Positions 19,125 to 28,191 of a DNA stretch of 64,000 bases are shown here, in pieces. Both the position numbers and the translations under genes were made by a program. The notes under the pieces are model-generated. The model was not told the origin of the DNA, did no database searches, and was given only the letters and a program-made list of their open reading frames with translations. This DNA comes from Thiotrichales bacterium (GTDB lineage: Bacteria; Pseudomonadota; Gammaproteobacteria; Thiomicrospirales; Thiomicrospiraceae). Where the stretch lies: contig JAFGUG010000057.1 of NCBI GenBank assembly GCA_016938655.1, positions 215,555 through 279,554 of the forward strand, in the 5' to 3' direction. Position 1 is the first letter of the stretch; each line of letters begins with the position of its first letter.

Positions 19125-19868
19125 ATGCCCGCTAAACGCACCCGATTAGACCGCTTTATTAGCGCTCGCCTCATCATTAACCGACGCAACATTAAAGCCA
19201 TGCTTGCTCAGGGACGCGTGTTTGTAAATGGCGAGCTGGCAAACGATGTGCAGATGCTGGTGGATGAGTTTTCGAATGTAGTCGTCGATGGCAAAGCCCT
19301 GTCCAACCAAACCCCCACCTACATTATGTTGCATAAACCGATTGGCGTGGTCAGTGCAACCCAAGACACTAAACACAAAACCGTTATCGACTTACTCGAT
19401 CGTGCAGATAAGCGCGATTTCCACATTGTCGGTCGTCTCGACCTCAATACATCAGGGTTAGTCTTGCTGACCAATGACGGCTTATGGTCAAGACAACTCA
19501 CCTCACCGCAGAGCGATGTAGAAAAACGTTACCACGTCACCCTAAAGAATCCTCTCACAAATGAATACGCCCCCGCATTTGCAGAAGGGATGTACTTTGC
19601 ATTTGAAAACATCACGACTCGACCGGCTAAAATTGAAATTTTGTCAGAGTTTGAAGCGGAAGTGATTTTAGTAGAGGGCAAGTATCACCAAATCAAGCGG
19701 ATGTTTGGACGGTTTCAAAACCAAGTGGTTAAACTGCACCGACACTCGATTGGTGAGATCCAACTCGATCCGAATTTGCAACCCGGCGAAAGTCGAGAAC
19801 TCACGCAGGCGGAAGTTCAATCAACGCTAAAAAAGCGGGGGTTAAACCAAATCGCTAATAAAACGTAA
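19125..19868 (+). CDS. Pseudouridine synthase, RsuA/RluB/E/F family
   Basis: Converts uridine to pseudouridine in rRNA. The 247 residues comprise an N-terminal S4 RNA-binding domain (RLDRFISARLIINRRNIKAMLAQGRVFVNGE) and the catalytic domain. The active-site motif GRLDLNTSGLVLLTNDG contains the essential Asp. Later motifs are EKRYHVTL and EGKYHQIKRMFG. The size and S4 domain suit RsuA (16S rRNA) or RluE; I cannot tell which. Its last 27 bases overlap the convergent end of coaBC. Confidence 0.87.
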   Translation: MPAKRTRLDRFISARLIINRRNIKAMLAQGRVFVNGELANDVQMLVDEFSNVVVDGKALSNQTPTYIMLHKPIGVVSATQDTKHKTVIDLLDRADKRDFHIVGRLDLNTSGLVLLTNDGLWSRQLTSPQSDVEKRYHVTLKNPLTNEYAPAFAEGMYFAFENITTRPAKIEILSEFEAEVILVEGKYHQIKRMFGRFQNQVVKLHRHSIGEIQLDPNLQPGESRELTQAEVQSTLKKRGLNQIANKT

Positions 19869-21053
19869 TAAATCGGTGGCCTGCTGCGTTTTAGTCGAAC
19901 TAGGTAAGGCCTTTTCTTGTTGCTCAGTAATTAATGTCAACGCATTGCTATCCTGTTCAAAACCTAGGTTTTCGCCGACTTGATTGGCGCAAATCATATC
20001 CAGATTTTTACTGCGCAACTTAGTTCGTGCGTATTCCAGTACGTTCTCGGTTTCTGCGGCAAACCCCACCACAAAAGGCTTAGTATCTTGTTGCGCAACC
20101 CAAGCAACAATATCAGGGTTTTTGGTCAACGTTAAAACCATCTCGTCACTGCCCGCCTGCTTTTTAAGCTTTTGTGCAGCCGGTTCAGCCACTCTAAAAT
20201 CGGCCACGGCGGCGGCACTGATAAACACATCCGCACTGGCAACATGTTGTTGCACAGCCTCAAACATCTGTTGCGCAGAACGCACATTTAAGCATTCAAC
20301 TTTGACAGGCGTGCTCAAATTGACCGGCCCGGCAATCAATGTCACTTTCGCGCCCACTTTCGCCGCAACTTCTGCAATGGCAAAGCCCATCTTGCCCGAA
20401 CTGCGATTACCAATAAAACGAACTGGGTCAATCGCTTCATAGGTGGGGCCGGCGGTCACTAACAGGGTTTTGCCTTTCCAGAAACGTCGCAATTCTAAGC
20501 AGGCCTGCTGATTTTTAACTTGCTGAACTTGAAACTGGTTTACCGCATCAAATATCACCTGCGGTTCGGGCATTCTACCCTCGCCCACATCGCCGCAGGC
20601 CTGCTCACCCGATGCTGGTTGCAAGATTTCAAAGCCACGCTGCTGTAGAATTGCCACATTCTCTTGAGTGGCCGCATTGCTCCACATCACTTTATTCATG
20701 GCGGGTGCGAGCATAATCGGCTTGTCGGTGGCGACCACCAACGTGGTGAGTAGATCATCGGCTCTGCCCATGCGCAACTTGGCCAAGGTTTCGGCACTGG
20801 CGGGGGCAATGACAATTTGATCGGCCCAACGAGCCAGTTCAATATGCCCCATGCCCATCTCTTGGTTGGTATCAAACAAGCTGTCACGCACCGGATTACC
20901 GGATAATGCTTGAAACGACAACGGCTGAATAAACTCTTTGGCACCGGAGGTCATCACCACTTGCACCTCATGCCCGGCCTTGATAAATAGGCGTGTAAGT
21001 TCTAGAGATTTGTAAGCGGCAATGCCACCGGTCACGCCAATCAGTATTTTCAT
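19842..21053 (-). CDS. coaBC: Bifunctional phosphopantothenoylcysteine decarboxylase / phosphopantothenate-cysteine ligase
   Basis: Catalyses two consecutive steps of coenzyme A synthesis. It has 403 residues. The N-terminal flavoprotein CoaC shows GVTGGIAAYK, the catalytic-His stretch MGHIELARWAD, APAMNKVMW, and the substrate-clamp motif ACGDVGEGRM. The C-terminal CoaB shows VTAGPTYEAIDPVRFIGNRSSGKMG and LTKNPDI. Two copies of the dispersed repeat (20499, 20595) fall in the interdomain linker region. Two other CoA-pathway genes lie further along: coaD (49551) and coaX (62321). Confidence 0.95.
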   Translation of the reverse strand: MKILIGVTGGIAAYKSLELTRLFIKAGHEVQVVMTSGAKEFIQPLSFQALSGNPVRDSLFDTNQEMGMGHIELARWADQIVIAPASAETLAKLRMGRADDLLTTLVVATDKPIMLAPAMNKVMWSNAATQENVAILQQRGFEILQPASGEQACGDVGEGRMPEPQVIFDAVNQFQVQQVKNQQACLELRRFWKGKTLLVTAGPTYEAIDPVRFIGNRSSGKMGFAIAEVAAKVGAKVTLIAGPVNLSTPVKVECLNVRSAQQMFEAVQQHVASADVFISAAAVADFRVAEPAAQKLKKQAGSDEMVLTLTKNPDIVAWVAQQDTKPFVVGFAAETENVLEYARTKLRSKNLDMICANQVGENLGFEQDSNALTLITEQQEKALPSSTKTQQATDLLRFISDLV

Positions 21054-21179
21054 AGTCTATTCATGGTTGTTTGCAAAAGAGCGTTTATGATACCTAATCC
21101 TCATCGTTTTCGCCCACTTTCGATATTTCATCAAGTCGGTTACACTTAAACTCACTTAAAACCTAGTTGTGAAAGAACC

Positions 21180-21680
21180 ATGAATCAAGTCAAATTTAGC
21201 TTAATTGTTTACAGCCTTATTTTCTTCGTGTCTTTTGTTGACATCATTATGGACTGGGAAACAATGGGCGGTTTAAACCCGCATATTCTTGTAGAAGCCG
21301 TAATGGGATTAATTGCTTTACTGGCGTTTGCAGTTTTATTTGTTTGGAACCTAAAGCAAAACAAACAAATGGTTAATCTGAAAAAAACCTTAACGAACAC
21401 AGAAAAGCAGTTAACCGAATCCAAAGTGCAAACTCAGAAATTGATGGGTGAGTTTTCTAAAATTATACAAACCCAATTTGATGAATGGCAGTTAACCAAA
21501 AGTGAAAAAGAGGTCGCCTTGTTGATCTTGAAAGGCCTAACCTTAGACGAGATTGCTGGAGTGCGTGAAACCCGTGAAAAAACCGTTCGTCAACAGGCGT
21601 CAAACTTATACAAAAAAGCCGGCATCGCTGGCCGGCATCAGTTGGTCGCGTATTTCTTTGAAGATCTGCTGATTACTTAA
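21180..21680 (+). CDS. Membrane-bound LuxR-type helix-turn-helix regulator
   Basis: A protein of 166 residues. There are two N-terminal membrane helices (about 5-25 and 35-58), then a short coiled coil (60-90). A C-terminal LuxR/GerE-type helix-turn-helix follows at 98-160 (LTKSEKEVALLILKGLTLDEIA, then VRQQASNLYKKAGIAGRHQLVAYF). Its layout suggests a regulator that senses at the membrane and binds DNA from it. It is transcribed toward the sulfide dehydrogenase genes, which run the other way, and away from coaBC. The target genes are unknown. Confidence 0.8.
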   Translation: MNQVKFSLIVYSLIFFVSFVDIIMDWETMGGLNPHILVEAVMGLIALLAFAVLFVWNLKQNKQMVNLKKTLTNTEKQLTESKVQTQKLMGEFSKIIQTQFDEWQLTKSEKEVALLILKGLTLDEIAGVRETREKTVRQQASNLYKKAGIAGRHQLVAYFFEDLLIT

Positions 21681-21724
21681 TCATCCAGCATTCAGCAAGT
21701 TATCAACGCCTAACCCTTCAAAAA

Positions 21725-21756
21725 AGGCCTGCCACTTTCATTAAAGTGAGCAGGCC
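21725..21756 (-). terminator. Terminator formed by two inverted copies of the dispersed repeat
   Basis: On the - strand GGCCTGCTCACTTT pairs with AAAGTGGCAGGCC (one unpaired base) around a 4-base loop, followed by six T. It terminates the fccA-like/fccB operon. The right arm is full repeat copy 21750; the left arm is a partial copy. Confidence 0.8.
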
Positions 21757-21767
21757 TGCTTAAATCT

Positions 21768-23024
21768 TTACGCAAACGTATCAGCAAACAAATTGCCCGA
21801 CCAGTTAAACATATCACGATAATTACCACTGCTTGGCACTTCTGCTGCAGGATAACCCGCATTCGGCACCAACTGCATTAATTTTGTGGTCGAGTTATAC
21901 TCATACACCGCCGTTAACCAACTGGCTTGCGTTGAAGAGACCGGGCTGTAACAGGCCGAATTGGTTTTGGGTGCGGGGTCAGGCGCTAAGTTTTGCAAAG
22001 AACGCAACACCGCATCCGCACACACTTTGGCTTCTGAATTACCAATGTGCCCCGCTTTCGGTTGGCCTGTGGCCTGTGAATCGCCAATAATATGAATATT
22101 ACTTTTTAGGGTTGATTCATAACTTAACGGGTTAATGGGCGCCCAGTTTCCTGAGTTTAAACCGGCATCAAAAATAATCTGCCCGGCTTTTTGATTGGGA
22201 ATGACATTTAAGGTGTCTGCGGTCAGCGTTTGCGCTGCCTCACCATTTTCAGAGAAAGTCACACTGCGCGCGTCCGAATCGACACTTTGCACCACGGAGT
22301 TAGGTCGGTAGCGAATGCCATAACCGTTAAACTGCGCTTGGAACATCGCGGTTTCAACGGTGATATTGGCATTCGCGTCCAAAACCGTGACCTGACAATT
22401 CACATAGCCTTTGGTATTTTTTAAGTAATCGGCAACGACACAAGCACGCTCATACGGTCCGGGAGGACAACGATAGGGTGCAGCCGGAATGGTCATCACA
22501 AAATGGTCACCATCGGTCATGGCATCAATTTGTGCTTTTAACAAATTGGTTTGTTCACCCGCTTTCCAAGCGTGCGGTATTTTGGTGGAATCTAACCCAG
22601 GAATATCAATAAAATCGATACCCGGCGCTAAAATCAGGCGGTCGTAAGCTATACTTGAACCACCTTGCAGCGCAATGGTTTGATTGACTGAGTCAATCGA
22701 GCTCACCAAATCATGCACCATATTCACCGCATATTGCGTACTGTGAATAACGTAATTAAACGTCAAATCATCGGTGGTTTTTTGATGGTTTAACACCAAA
22801 TTACTTAAAATGGGCGATACATAGGTGGTATTCGGCTCAATCAAGGTCACTTCTACGCCTAAGCCACCCCACATTTTTAGGTATTTAGCAGCGGTTGCGC
22901 CGGCAAACCCACCGCCCACAACCACCACATGTGGCAAGGCAGCCGCTCTTAAAATTTGAGGAGACAGTAACGCTGCGGCACCTAAGCCCATCGCTTTTAA
23001 TAAACTTCTACGTGATAAATTCAT
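21768..23024 (-). CDS. fccB: Flavocytochrome c sulfide dehydrogenase, flavoprotein subunit
   Basis: Oxidises sulfide to polysulfide or sulfur in the periplasm and passes electrons to a c-type cytochrome. It has 418 residues and begins with a twin-arginine signal (NLSRRSLLKAMGLGAAALLS). The FAD-binding motif VVVVGGGFAGATAAKYLK follows at about residue 34. Active-site cysteines of the family occur in YRCPPGPYERAC and near NSACYSP. The C-terminal FCSD domain contains NYRDMFNWSGNLFADTF. It lies 3 bp after the cytochrome gene in one operon and ends at a repeat-derived terminator. Confidence 0.92.
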   Translation of the reverse strand: MNLSRRSLLKAMGLGAAALLSPQILRAAALPHVVVVGGGFAGATAAKYLKMWGGLGVEVTLIEPNTTYVSPILSNLVLNHQKTTDDLTFNYVIHSTQYAVNMVHDLVSSIDSVNQTIALQGGSSIAYDRLILAPGIDFIDIPGLDSTKIPHAWKAGEQTNLLKAQIDAMTDGDHFVMTIPAAPYRCPPGPYERACVVADYLKNTKGYVNCQVTVLDANANITVETAMFQAQFNGYGIRYRPNSVVQSVDSDARSVTFSENGEAAQTLTADTLNVIPNQKAGQIIFDAGLNSGNWAPINPLSYESTLKSNIHIIGDSQATGQPKAGHIGNSEAKVCADAVLRSLQNLAPDPAPKTNSACYSPVSSTQASWLTAVYEYNSTTKLMQLVPNAGYPAAEVPSSGNYRDMFNWSGNLFADTFA

Positions 23025-23027
23025 GGC

Positions 23028-24080
23028 TTAATCCTCCCCTTCAGAGCTGGACTGGGTCGCTAACCAACCCGCTAATGCTTCAATTTCTGCGTCGCTGTAA
23101 CCGTGCGCTTGGGCTTCCATAATCGGTTCATCTTCCCCGCCGGATTTAAACTCTTGCATCTCTTCAATGGTTTCACGAGCCGATTCACCCGCTATGCTGT
23201 CCCAACCATTGGTTGAGTTGCCGTTGGTGCCATGACACATCGCGCATTGCGCGGCCAATAACCGTCCGGTTGTTACAGTGTAAGCACTCACTGGCGTGTA
23301 ATTGGTTGAGGTATTGCTTGAGGTGTCGTTATCATCATCGTAGTCGTCGTCTTCGCTATCACGCACGCCATCGTTGTCGTCATCGCTGTCATCGTCGTCT
23401 TTAATGCCATCATTATCGTCATCGCTATCATAACGGTCATCAACCCCATCATCGTCACGATCATTGTCATCGCTTTCATCAACATCAGGCGTGCCATCAT
23501 TATCGTCATCGGTGTCAATCTTGTTATATTCGCCATCGTTGTCATCATCTTCGTACACATTGGGAATACCATCATTATCGCTGTCTAAACTGTCCTGAGC
23601 CACTTGGACAACATTTGTCCCCTCGGGTAAATCAGGGGTAATGACCAATGGTTCATCCACGACGCCATCGCCATTAATATCAACAATATCAGCCAAGTCC
23701 ATTTTCAAAGGCACATAGCCTAAATTAAAGGCAACGGTGGTATTCATCAGGCCACTGGTAACGCCATTTGATTGAATGCTGATTGGCGTAATAATTTGAT
23801 TGGCTTGCCCCTCGTTGGTGGTCATCACCAAATGACAGTTCACACCAGCCGGAATACTTAAGCTAAAGGGATGTTCGGAAGTCCCATTGTCCGTTGAGGG
23901 GGTTGAGTAGTAACTGCCATCGGTACAGAAGGCTTCAATTAAGGTGCCTGGAACCGTACCGCTTATGGTGGCCGTTGTCGCCACGCTGGTTGAACTGGTA
24001 GAGGAACCGGAACCACCACACCCTGCGAGCAAGAGTGCCGCAGCCAAGCTGGTGAGCATAAAAGGTCGACGAATCGTCAT
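23028..24080 (-). CDS. Cytochrome c lipoprotein with thrombospondin type 3 repeats, FccA-like partner
   Basis: A protein of 350 residues. The lipobox LAGC is followed by Gly/Ser. A beta-type domain occupies about residues 30-150. Then comes an Asp-rich run of thrombospondin type 3-like calcium-binding repeats (DSDNDGIPNVYEDDDNDG and similar) at 165-255. A small C-terminal cytochrome c domain shows the single haem motif CAMCH at 279-283 and a likely distal Met in EPIMEAQ. The last part resembles FccA/class I cytochromes. Its position directly before fccB suggests it is the electron acceptor subunit, here anchored by lipid and a calcium-binding stalk. Confidence 0.8.
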   Translation of the reverse strand: MTIRRPFMLTSLAAALLLAGCGGSGSSTSSTSVATTATISGTVPGTLIEAFCTDGSYYSTPSTDNGTSEHPFSLSIPAGVNCHLVMTTNEGQANQIITPISIQSNGVTSGLMNTTVAFNLGYVPLKMDLADIVDINGDGVVDEPLVITPDLPEGTNVVQVAQDSLDSDNDGIPNVYEDDDNDGEYNKIDTDDDNDGTPDVDESDDNDRDDDGVDDRYDSDDDNDGIKDDDDSDDDNDGVRDSEDDDYDDDNDTSSNTSTNYTPVSAYTVTTGRLLAAQCAMCHGTNGNSTNGWDSIAGESARETIEEMQEFKSGGEDEPIMEAQAHGYSDAEIEALAGWLATQSSSEGED

Positions 24081-24449
24081 AAATCACTCCAATGTTATTC
24101 TTATTTTTAATCTATTTTTTAGGTTGCTTACATCGATTTCAAAGCGTGCAAAAAAATTTAAGAGGTTTAAACGTTAGCAGGCCTGGGTACTCGATAAGGC
24201 TAGGCACCATCTTAATTCTATTTCCCTATAAAAATAGTAGGCATATGTCTTTAAGACATATGCCCTGTAACTTAAGGTATTGATTTATATAGACATGGTT
24301 AATTTCTAGACGAAACATAAACAACGTTTTAAAAACTGGATTTTTTAAGAAAAAACGGCAGAAAAGAGACATGAAAACCCGTTAAGTTCGCGCTGGCTGG
24401 CTTTAATCCTGTGCGATGTAACGGGATCGATAGACTGACAGAATGAAAA
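24081..24449. other. Gene-free region upstream of the sulfide dehydrogenase operon
   Basis: No convincing gene. It holds a dispersed repeat copy (24178), a 25-bp palindrome (24240-24264) and an outer inverted pair CCCGTTA/TAACGGG (24378-24384 and 24419-24425) enclosing a 34-base segment. Confidence 0.6.
24240..24264. promoter_or_regulatory. 25-bp near-perfect palindrome
   Basis: Arms GGCATATGTCTT (24240-24251) and AAGACATATGCC (24253-24264) pair perfectly around one central base. It lies 160 bp upstream of the fccA-like start. It could be an operator for a dimeric regulator or a strong hairpin. Confidence 0.65.
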
Positions 24450-24842
24450 CTAGGCGTGATTCAATAAACGGTCTAATTCAGGCGATGCCATAGGACGGCC
24501 TTTAGCGTTCACCGCCACACCAATCGCTTTGGAAGAGACCATTAGCTGGTCATTTTCAAGCAGATAAATATGCTGAATAAAGGCATATTGAATTCTGGAG
24601 ATTTTCTCGACTTCAACGGTGACGTAAAAGTCATGTTTTGGACGTAACGAACGCTTAAAATCCAACTCCACACGCGTCACCATCAGATTAACTCCCTGCT
24701 CGGCCAAGTCCGAAAAATCAATCTCACTCTCCAGCAAAAACTCATGGCGCGCGTGTTCAAAGTAATTTTGATAAACGCTGTTATTGACCACGCCTTGCAA
24801 ATCACACTCGTAATCTCGAACGCGCATGGGATACTTGAACAT
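24450..24842 (-). CDS. Acyl-CoA thioesterase, 4HBT (YbgC-like) family
   Basis: A hotdog-fold thioesterase of 130 residues. The N-terminal motif VRDYECDLQGVVNNSVYQNYFEHARHEFL contains the conserved Asp, here within ECDLQGVV, which aligns with the catalytic Asp of 4-hydroxybenzoyl-CoA thioesterase relatives. It is monocistronic by appearance. The substrate is unknown; YbgC homologues act on short-chain acyl-CoA or acyl-ACP. Confidence 0.85.
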   Translation of the reverse strand: MFKYPMRVRDYECDLQGVVNNSVYQNYFEHARHEFLLESEIDFSDLAEQGVNLMVTRVELDFKRSLRPKHDFYVTVEVEKISRIQYAFIQHIYLLENDQLMVSSKAIGVAVNAKGRPMASPELDRLLNHA

Positions 24843-24950
24843 GTTGGCTCCTTTTGGCTTTAACCGTTTGATGCGTGCATCTTAGCAAATCCATGGTATG
24901 TAAACACGTTTGCTAAAAGGTTTTTGAGCGTGTGCTTTTTAAACGCCAAT

Positions 24951-24986
24951 AAAAAACCCTTGAGCGCAGATAGCAATCAAGGGTTT
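24951..24986 (-). terminator. Terminator after DUF2202 gene
   Basis: The stem aaacccttga / tcaagggttt is followed on the - strand by TTTTTT. Confidence 0.88.
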
Positions 24987-25038
24987 ATCCATTTTAGGAA
25001 TTGATTCGGTAAATCCGTTTAATCGACCACGGATGGAA

Positions 25039-26403
25039 TTAGTGGTTTCCTTGGCCTTTTGGAACTTGTGGATAGTCTTGCACATAATCCGCACCTAACA
25101 CACCACAGCCTTGCGCAACGCCTTGTTGAATTAACGCATTATTAAAGGCCCAATAGTGATTATAGCTCCCAGAACGCAAGTTTTCAAATGCCACCACCAA
25201 CTCTAGCGCACCCAATGCTTGGGCTTGTTCAATACTGGCATTTAAATCATTCACATCCACCACTTCCACCATGCACGCCGCTTCCAAAGCACCTTGCGCA
25301 AAATTAGCATGCAGAATCGCATGGCTCCATAATCTATCGTACAAGTCTTGCACTTCGGTTAATGAAAACTCACCGCTTGCAATCGCGTTTAAGGCATCAC
25401 CGTCATAACCACTAAGTACGTCACCGCTTGAAATCTCTAAGTCGTATTTTTCTAATAATGCACGCATTGATTCTTGGTGTTTAGTTTCTGAGTTATTCGC
25501 CACATTCGTCAGCGATTTAATCTCGGACCCTTGCAAGATTAAGTCGGAATACAAATTTAAATAGAGATCTTTCGCCATCTTCTCTTCATTCCAAGAGAAG
25601 GCGATTAAGTCATTAAATTCGGTTTGCTGTTCTGCTGTAAAGTCATTCTCGGCAAAACTGGCTTGCGTGACCGCTAACGGATTAGACGTGGCCAACGTCG
25701 CTAATTCAGAGGCTTCTTCTAAAGTTAACGGCGACACATAATCGGCATCCGCCAACGCAGTAACCAATGCACTTTCCAGTTGCAAGGCAGTTAAATCCGA
25801 CTGTTGGTATTCGCTAATACGGGCTTCGATTGCGGTAGTTAAATCATCAAAATCAGTGGTACTGATTTGGCTTAAATCAGTAATGGCATTTGTAACGGCG
25901 TATTCAAACACCGCATCACTTAACGCGGCAATCATTTTATCGTCTGCGGGGGTTTGCGTGGTTAATTGAGTTTCGGTAAAACCAAGATCGATTAACGCAT
26001 TTAAAAAATAAGCGTTATTGGCAAGGGTAGACCCAATAGTCAATACGCTGCCCTCCGAGGCTTGCAAGACTAGGTTCCCCATGGCTAAATCCCCTGCCGA
26101 AAGGGTTTGCGAACCGTCTAAATCAATGTAACCGCCTAGCGCGCGAATCGGGTAAGTTGGCGTGAGTGAAAAGCTGTAAACGTTATTTCCAGTAAACTGC
26201 CCTTTGACTCCGACACTGTCTACCACGTGCGAATACAAGACTGGCCCACGCTCGACACGAATATCCACCGACTCAGTCTCAACTGGATTATTTGGATTGC
26301 CGGTACCTGGTGAAGACGCACCCCCGCAACCACTTAATAGCGTACTGCTTAAAAAGGCCAAAGAGAGAAGTTTCAACGAGTGCTTAAGAGTGATTGCTTG
26401 CAT
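25039..26403 (-). CDS. DUF2202 ferritin-like domain lipoprotein
   Basis: A protein of 454 residues from the ATG at 26403, chosen because it starts the signal peptide; the lipobox is LLSGC. The middle is Asp/Thr/Leu-rich and unassigned. The C-terminal ~180 residues match DUF2202, a four-helix ferritin-like fold: SWNEEKMAKDLYLNLY, ETKHQESMRALLEKY, then a second EVQDLYDRLW and LEAACMVEVVDVNDL. The Glu and His residues in these motifs are placed like metal ligands. Function unknown; a metal or redox role is inferred. It is a single gene with its own terminator. Confidence 0.8.
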   Translation of the reverse strand: MQAITLKHSLKLLSLAFLSSTLLSGCGGASSPGTGNPNNPVETESVDIRVERGPVLYSHVVDSVGVKGQFTGNNVYSFSLTPTYPIRALGGYIDLDGSQTLSAGDLAMGNLVLQASEGSVLTIGSTLANNAYFLNALIDLGFTETQLTTQTPADDKMIAALSDAVFEYAVTNAITDLSQISTTDFDDLTTAIEARISEYQQSDLTALQLESALVTALADADYVSPLTLEEASELATLATSNPLAVTQASFAENDFTAEQQTEFNDLIAFSWNEEKMAKDLYLNLYSDLILQGSEIKSLTNVANNSETKHQESMRALLEKYDLEISSGDVLSGYDGDALNAIASGEFSLTEVQDLYDRLWSHAILHANFAQGALEAACMVEVVDVNDLNASIEQAQALGALELVVAFENLRSGSYNHYWAFNNALIQQGVAQGCGVLGADYVQDYPQVPKGQGNH

Positions 26404-26678
26404 ATTATTCCAGATAAAATTAAAGGGTATTTCCAAAAGAGGTCGAACTATAAGCTTAAAAAACAATGCCTACAAGATAAAACATTAGAAATCCCTAATG
26501 TCTAAACAGTGCCTTAAGCTTTGCTCAAGGATTAACATAAAATGACGGATTCCCCATAAAATCACCTTATTAATAAGCATAAACACGCCAAAAAATTCAA
26601 GCTCAACAAGTGTATTCATTTGACCCCATCCGCCAACTCTCTTACCATTGAAGTTCTTTGGCTCTAGGTTACGTAATT

Positions 26679-27359
26679 ATGTCTATTAAAGAGTGGCACG
26701 AAAACGACCGCCCCCGAGAAAAGTTGCTGCATTTTGGCGCTGACAAACTCAGTGATGCCGAACTGTTGGCTATCTTTTTAAGGGTAGGCGTAAAAGGCAT
26801 AAGTGCAGTGGAATTGGCACAAAACTTACTGGATCACTTTGGCAGTTTGCACGACCTACTTAACGCCAATGAAGCGGAATTTTGCGAAGCCAAAGGCTTA
26901 GGCCAAGCGAAGTTTGTGCAGATGAAAGCAGTATTGGAGATGTCACGCCGCCACTTTGAATCGGGGCTTAAAAAGGGCGATGCCTTTACCCAACCGGAGA
27001 ATGTAGCCAATTACCTCATTCACAAAATTGGCTTTCTACAACAGGAGCAGTTTGGTATTTTAATGCTCGACCAACAACACCATCTTATCCAATACCAAAC
27101 CCTGTTTACCGGCACCTTAAACCAAGCGAATGTGCATGCGCGCGAAGTGGTTAAAACCGCTTTGCAACACAATGCCGCAGCGGTTATTCTCACCCACAAC
27201 CACCCTTCGGGTGATCCAAGCCCCAGCCAGAGTGACCTGTCTTTAACGCAAACACTTAGCCGTGCCTTAGACTTAGTAGAGATTCGTTGTTTGGATCACA
27301 TTATTATTGGCGACTTTGGCCGTTGGCACTCTCTGGCGCAACATCAACAAATGCCGTAA
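26679..27359 (+). CDS. radC: RadC family JAB/MPN domain protein
   Basis: A protein of 226 residues from the ATG at 26679 ([17 protein letters not shown]), matching standard RadC N-termini; an ATG seven codons earlier is less likely. It has an N-terminal helix-hairpin-helix-like region ([18 protein letters not shown]) and a C-terminal JAMM motif with the metal ligands in [14 protein letters not shown]. The role of RadC is unsettled; its old link to DNA repair was withdrawn for Escherichia coli. Confidence 0.93.
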   Translation: MSIKEWHENDRPREKLLHFGADKLSDAELLAIFLRVGVKGISAVELAQNLLDHFGSLHDLLNANEAEFCEAKGLGQAKFVQMKAVLEMSRRHFESGLKKGDAFTQPENVANYLIHKIGFLQQEQFGILMLDQQHHLIQYQTLFTGTLNQANVHAREVVKTALQHNAAAVILTHNHPSGDPSPSQSDLSLTQTLSRALDLVEIRCLDHIIIGDFGRWHSLAQHQQMP

Positions 27360-27438
27360 TCCATCGCCTTCATTGATTGCCGCAATCAAACCTAAGGTAA
27401 AATACAATTTTTATTAAAACCAGCAGGCCTGCCAAGTT

Positions 27439-28191
27439 TTGAACACGGAAAATCTCATACAAAAAATTCAGCACTTCCTGTGGATTTGGCTCACGCTTAT
27501 CTTAGGCTTTTACCTAAGTTGGATAACCTTAAGCCAAAGCAACTTTTTATACAGTGTTTGGTACGACCATGCCGGCATAAAAGAAAACATCGAAGAATTT
27601 GCGCCTAAAAACAAATTCAGACAAGGCTTTGAAACCACCGATGACGCAACCCGAAAAGCCCTGTTTGCCGGCATCGTGACAGCGATTCACAACCAAGGAA
27701 CCGGCCTGCGTGAGTTGCATTATATTAATGCCCACACTCAACAAACCTTGCCGCTATTGCATCGCGCTGAGATTGTGCACCTAACCGATGTAGCCAACTT
27801 AATTGAGTGGTTAAAAAAATTGGGCTGGGGATTACTGCTGTTGTGGGCGTCGTTAACCACCTATTTGCTGATGAAAAAATCCGCCATGCCTAGCAGTCAA
27901 AGTGCGTTTTGGAATATCGGTTTAGGTCTGGGGTTAACCTTAGCAGGCCTGCTGACTTTTGGAAGCAAAGCGGTTTTTTACCAGTTACATATTTGGATTT
28001 TCCCTGCAAACCATCAATGGTTTTTTTACTATCAAGACTCACTGATGAGCACCATGATGAAAGCGCCCGATCTGTTTGCGTATATTGCCGCCAGCTTGAG
28101 TCTGCTTGGCCTGCTGTTTTTTGTTCTCTTATTTAAGCTTTTCACGGCTAACCTTTTTAAACCCAACTCAATGGAACAAGCTGTCACATGA
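27439..28191 (+). CDS. DUF1461 integral membrane protein
   Basis: A protein of 250 residues with four membrane helices: one near the N-terminus (residues 12-32), two central (about 128-146 and 155-178) and one C-terminal (213-237). The loop before the last helix, WIFPANHQWFFYYQDSLMSTMMKAP, fits the DUF1461/TIGR01906 family pattern. The first usable codon that includes helix one is TTG 27439, right after repeat copy 27423. The stop overlaps the next start as ATGA, so it is probably translated with the PhoX-like gene downstream. Confidence 0.78.
   Translation: MNTENLIQKIQHFLWIWLTLILGFYLSWITLSQSNFLYSVWYDHAGIKENIEEFAPKNKFRQGFETTDDATRKALFAGIVTAIHNQGTGLRELHYINAHTQQTLPLLHRAEIVHLTDVANLIEWLKKLGWGLLLLWASLTTYLLMKKSAMPSSQSAFWNIGLGLGLTLAGLLTFGSKAVFYQLHIWIFPANHQWFFYYQDSLMSTMMKAPDLFAYIAASLSLLGLLFFVLLFKLFTANLFKPNSMEQAVT

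Noticed and set aside
23213..23575. Met/Thr- and His/Arg-rich reading frames opposite or within the Asp-rich cytochrome gene
   Set aside because: These are shadows of GAT-rich codons in the thrombospondin type 3 repeats.
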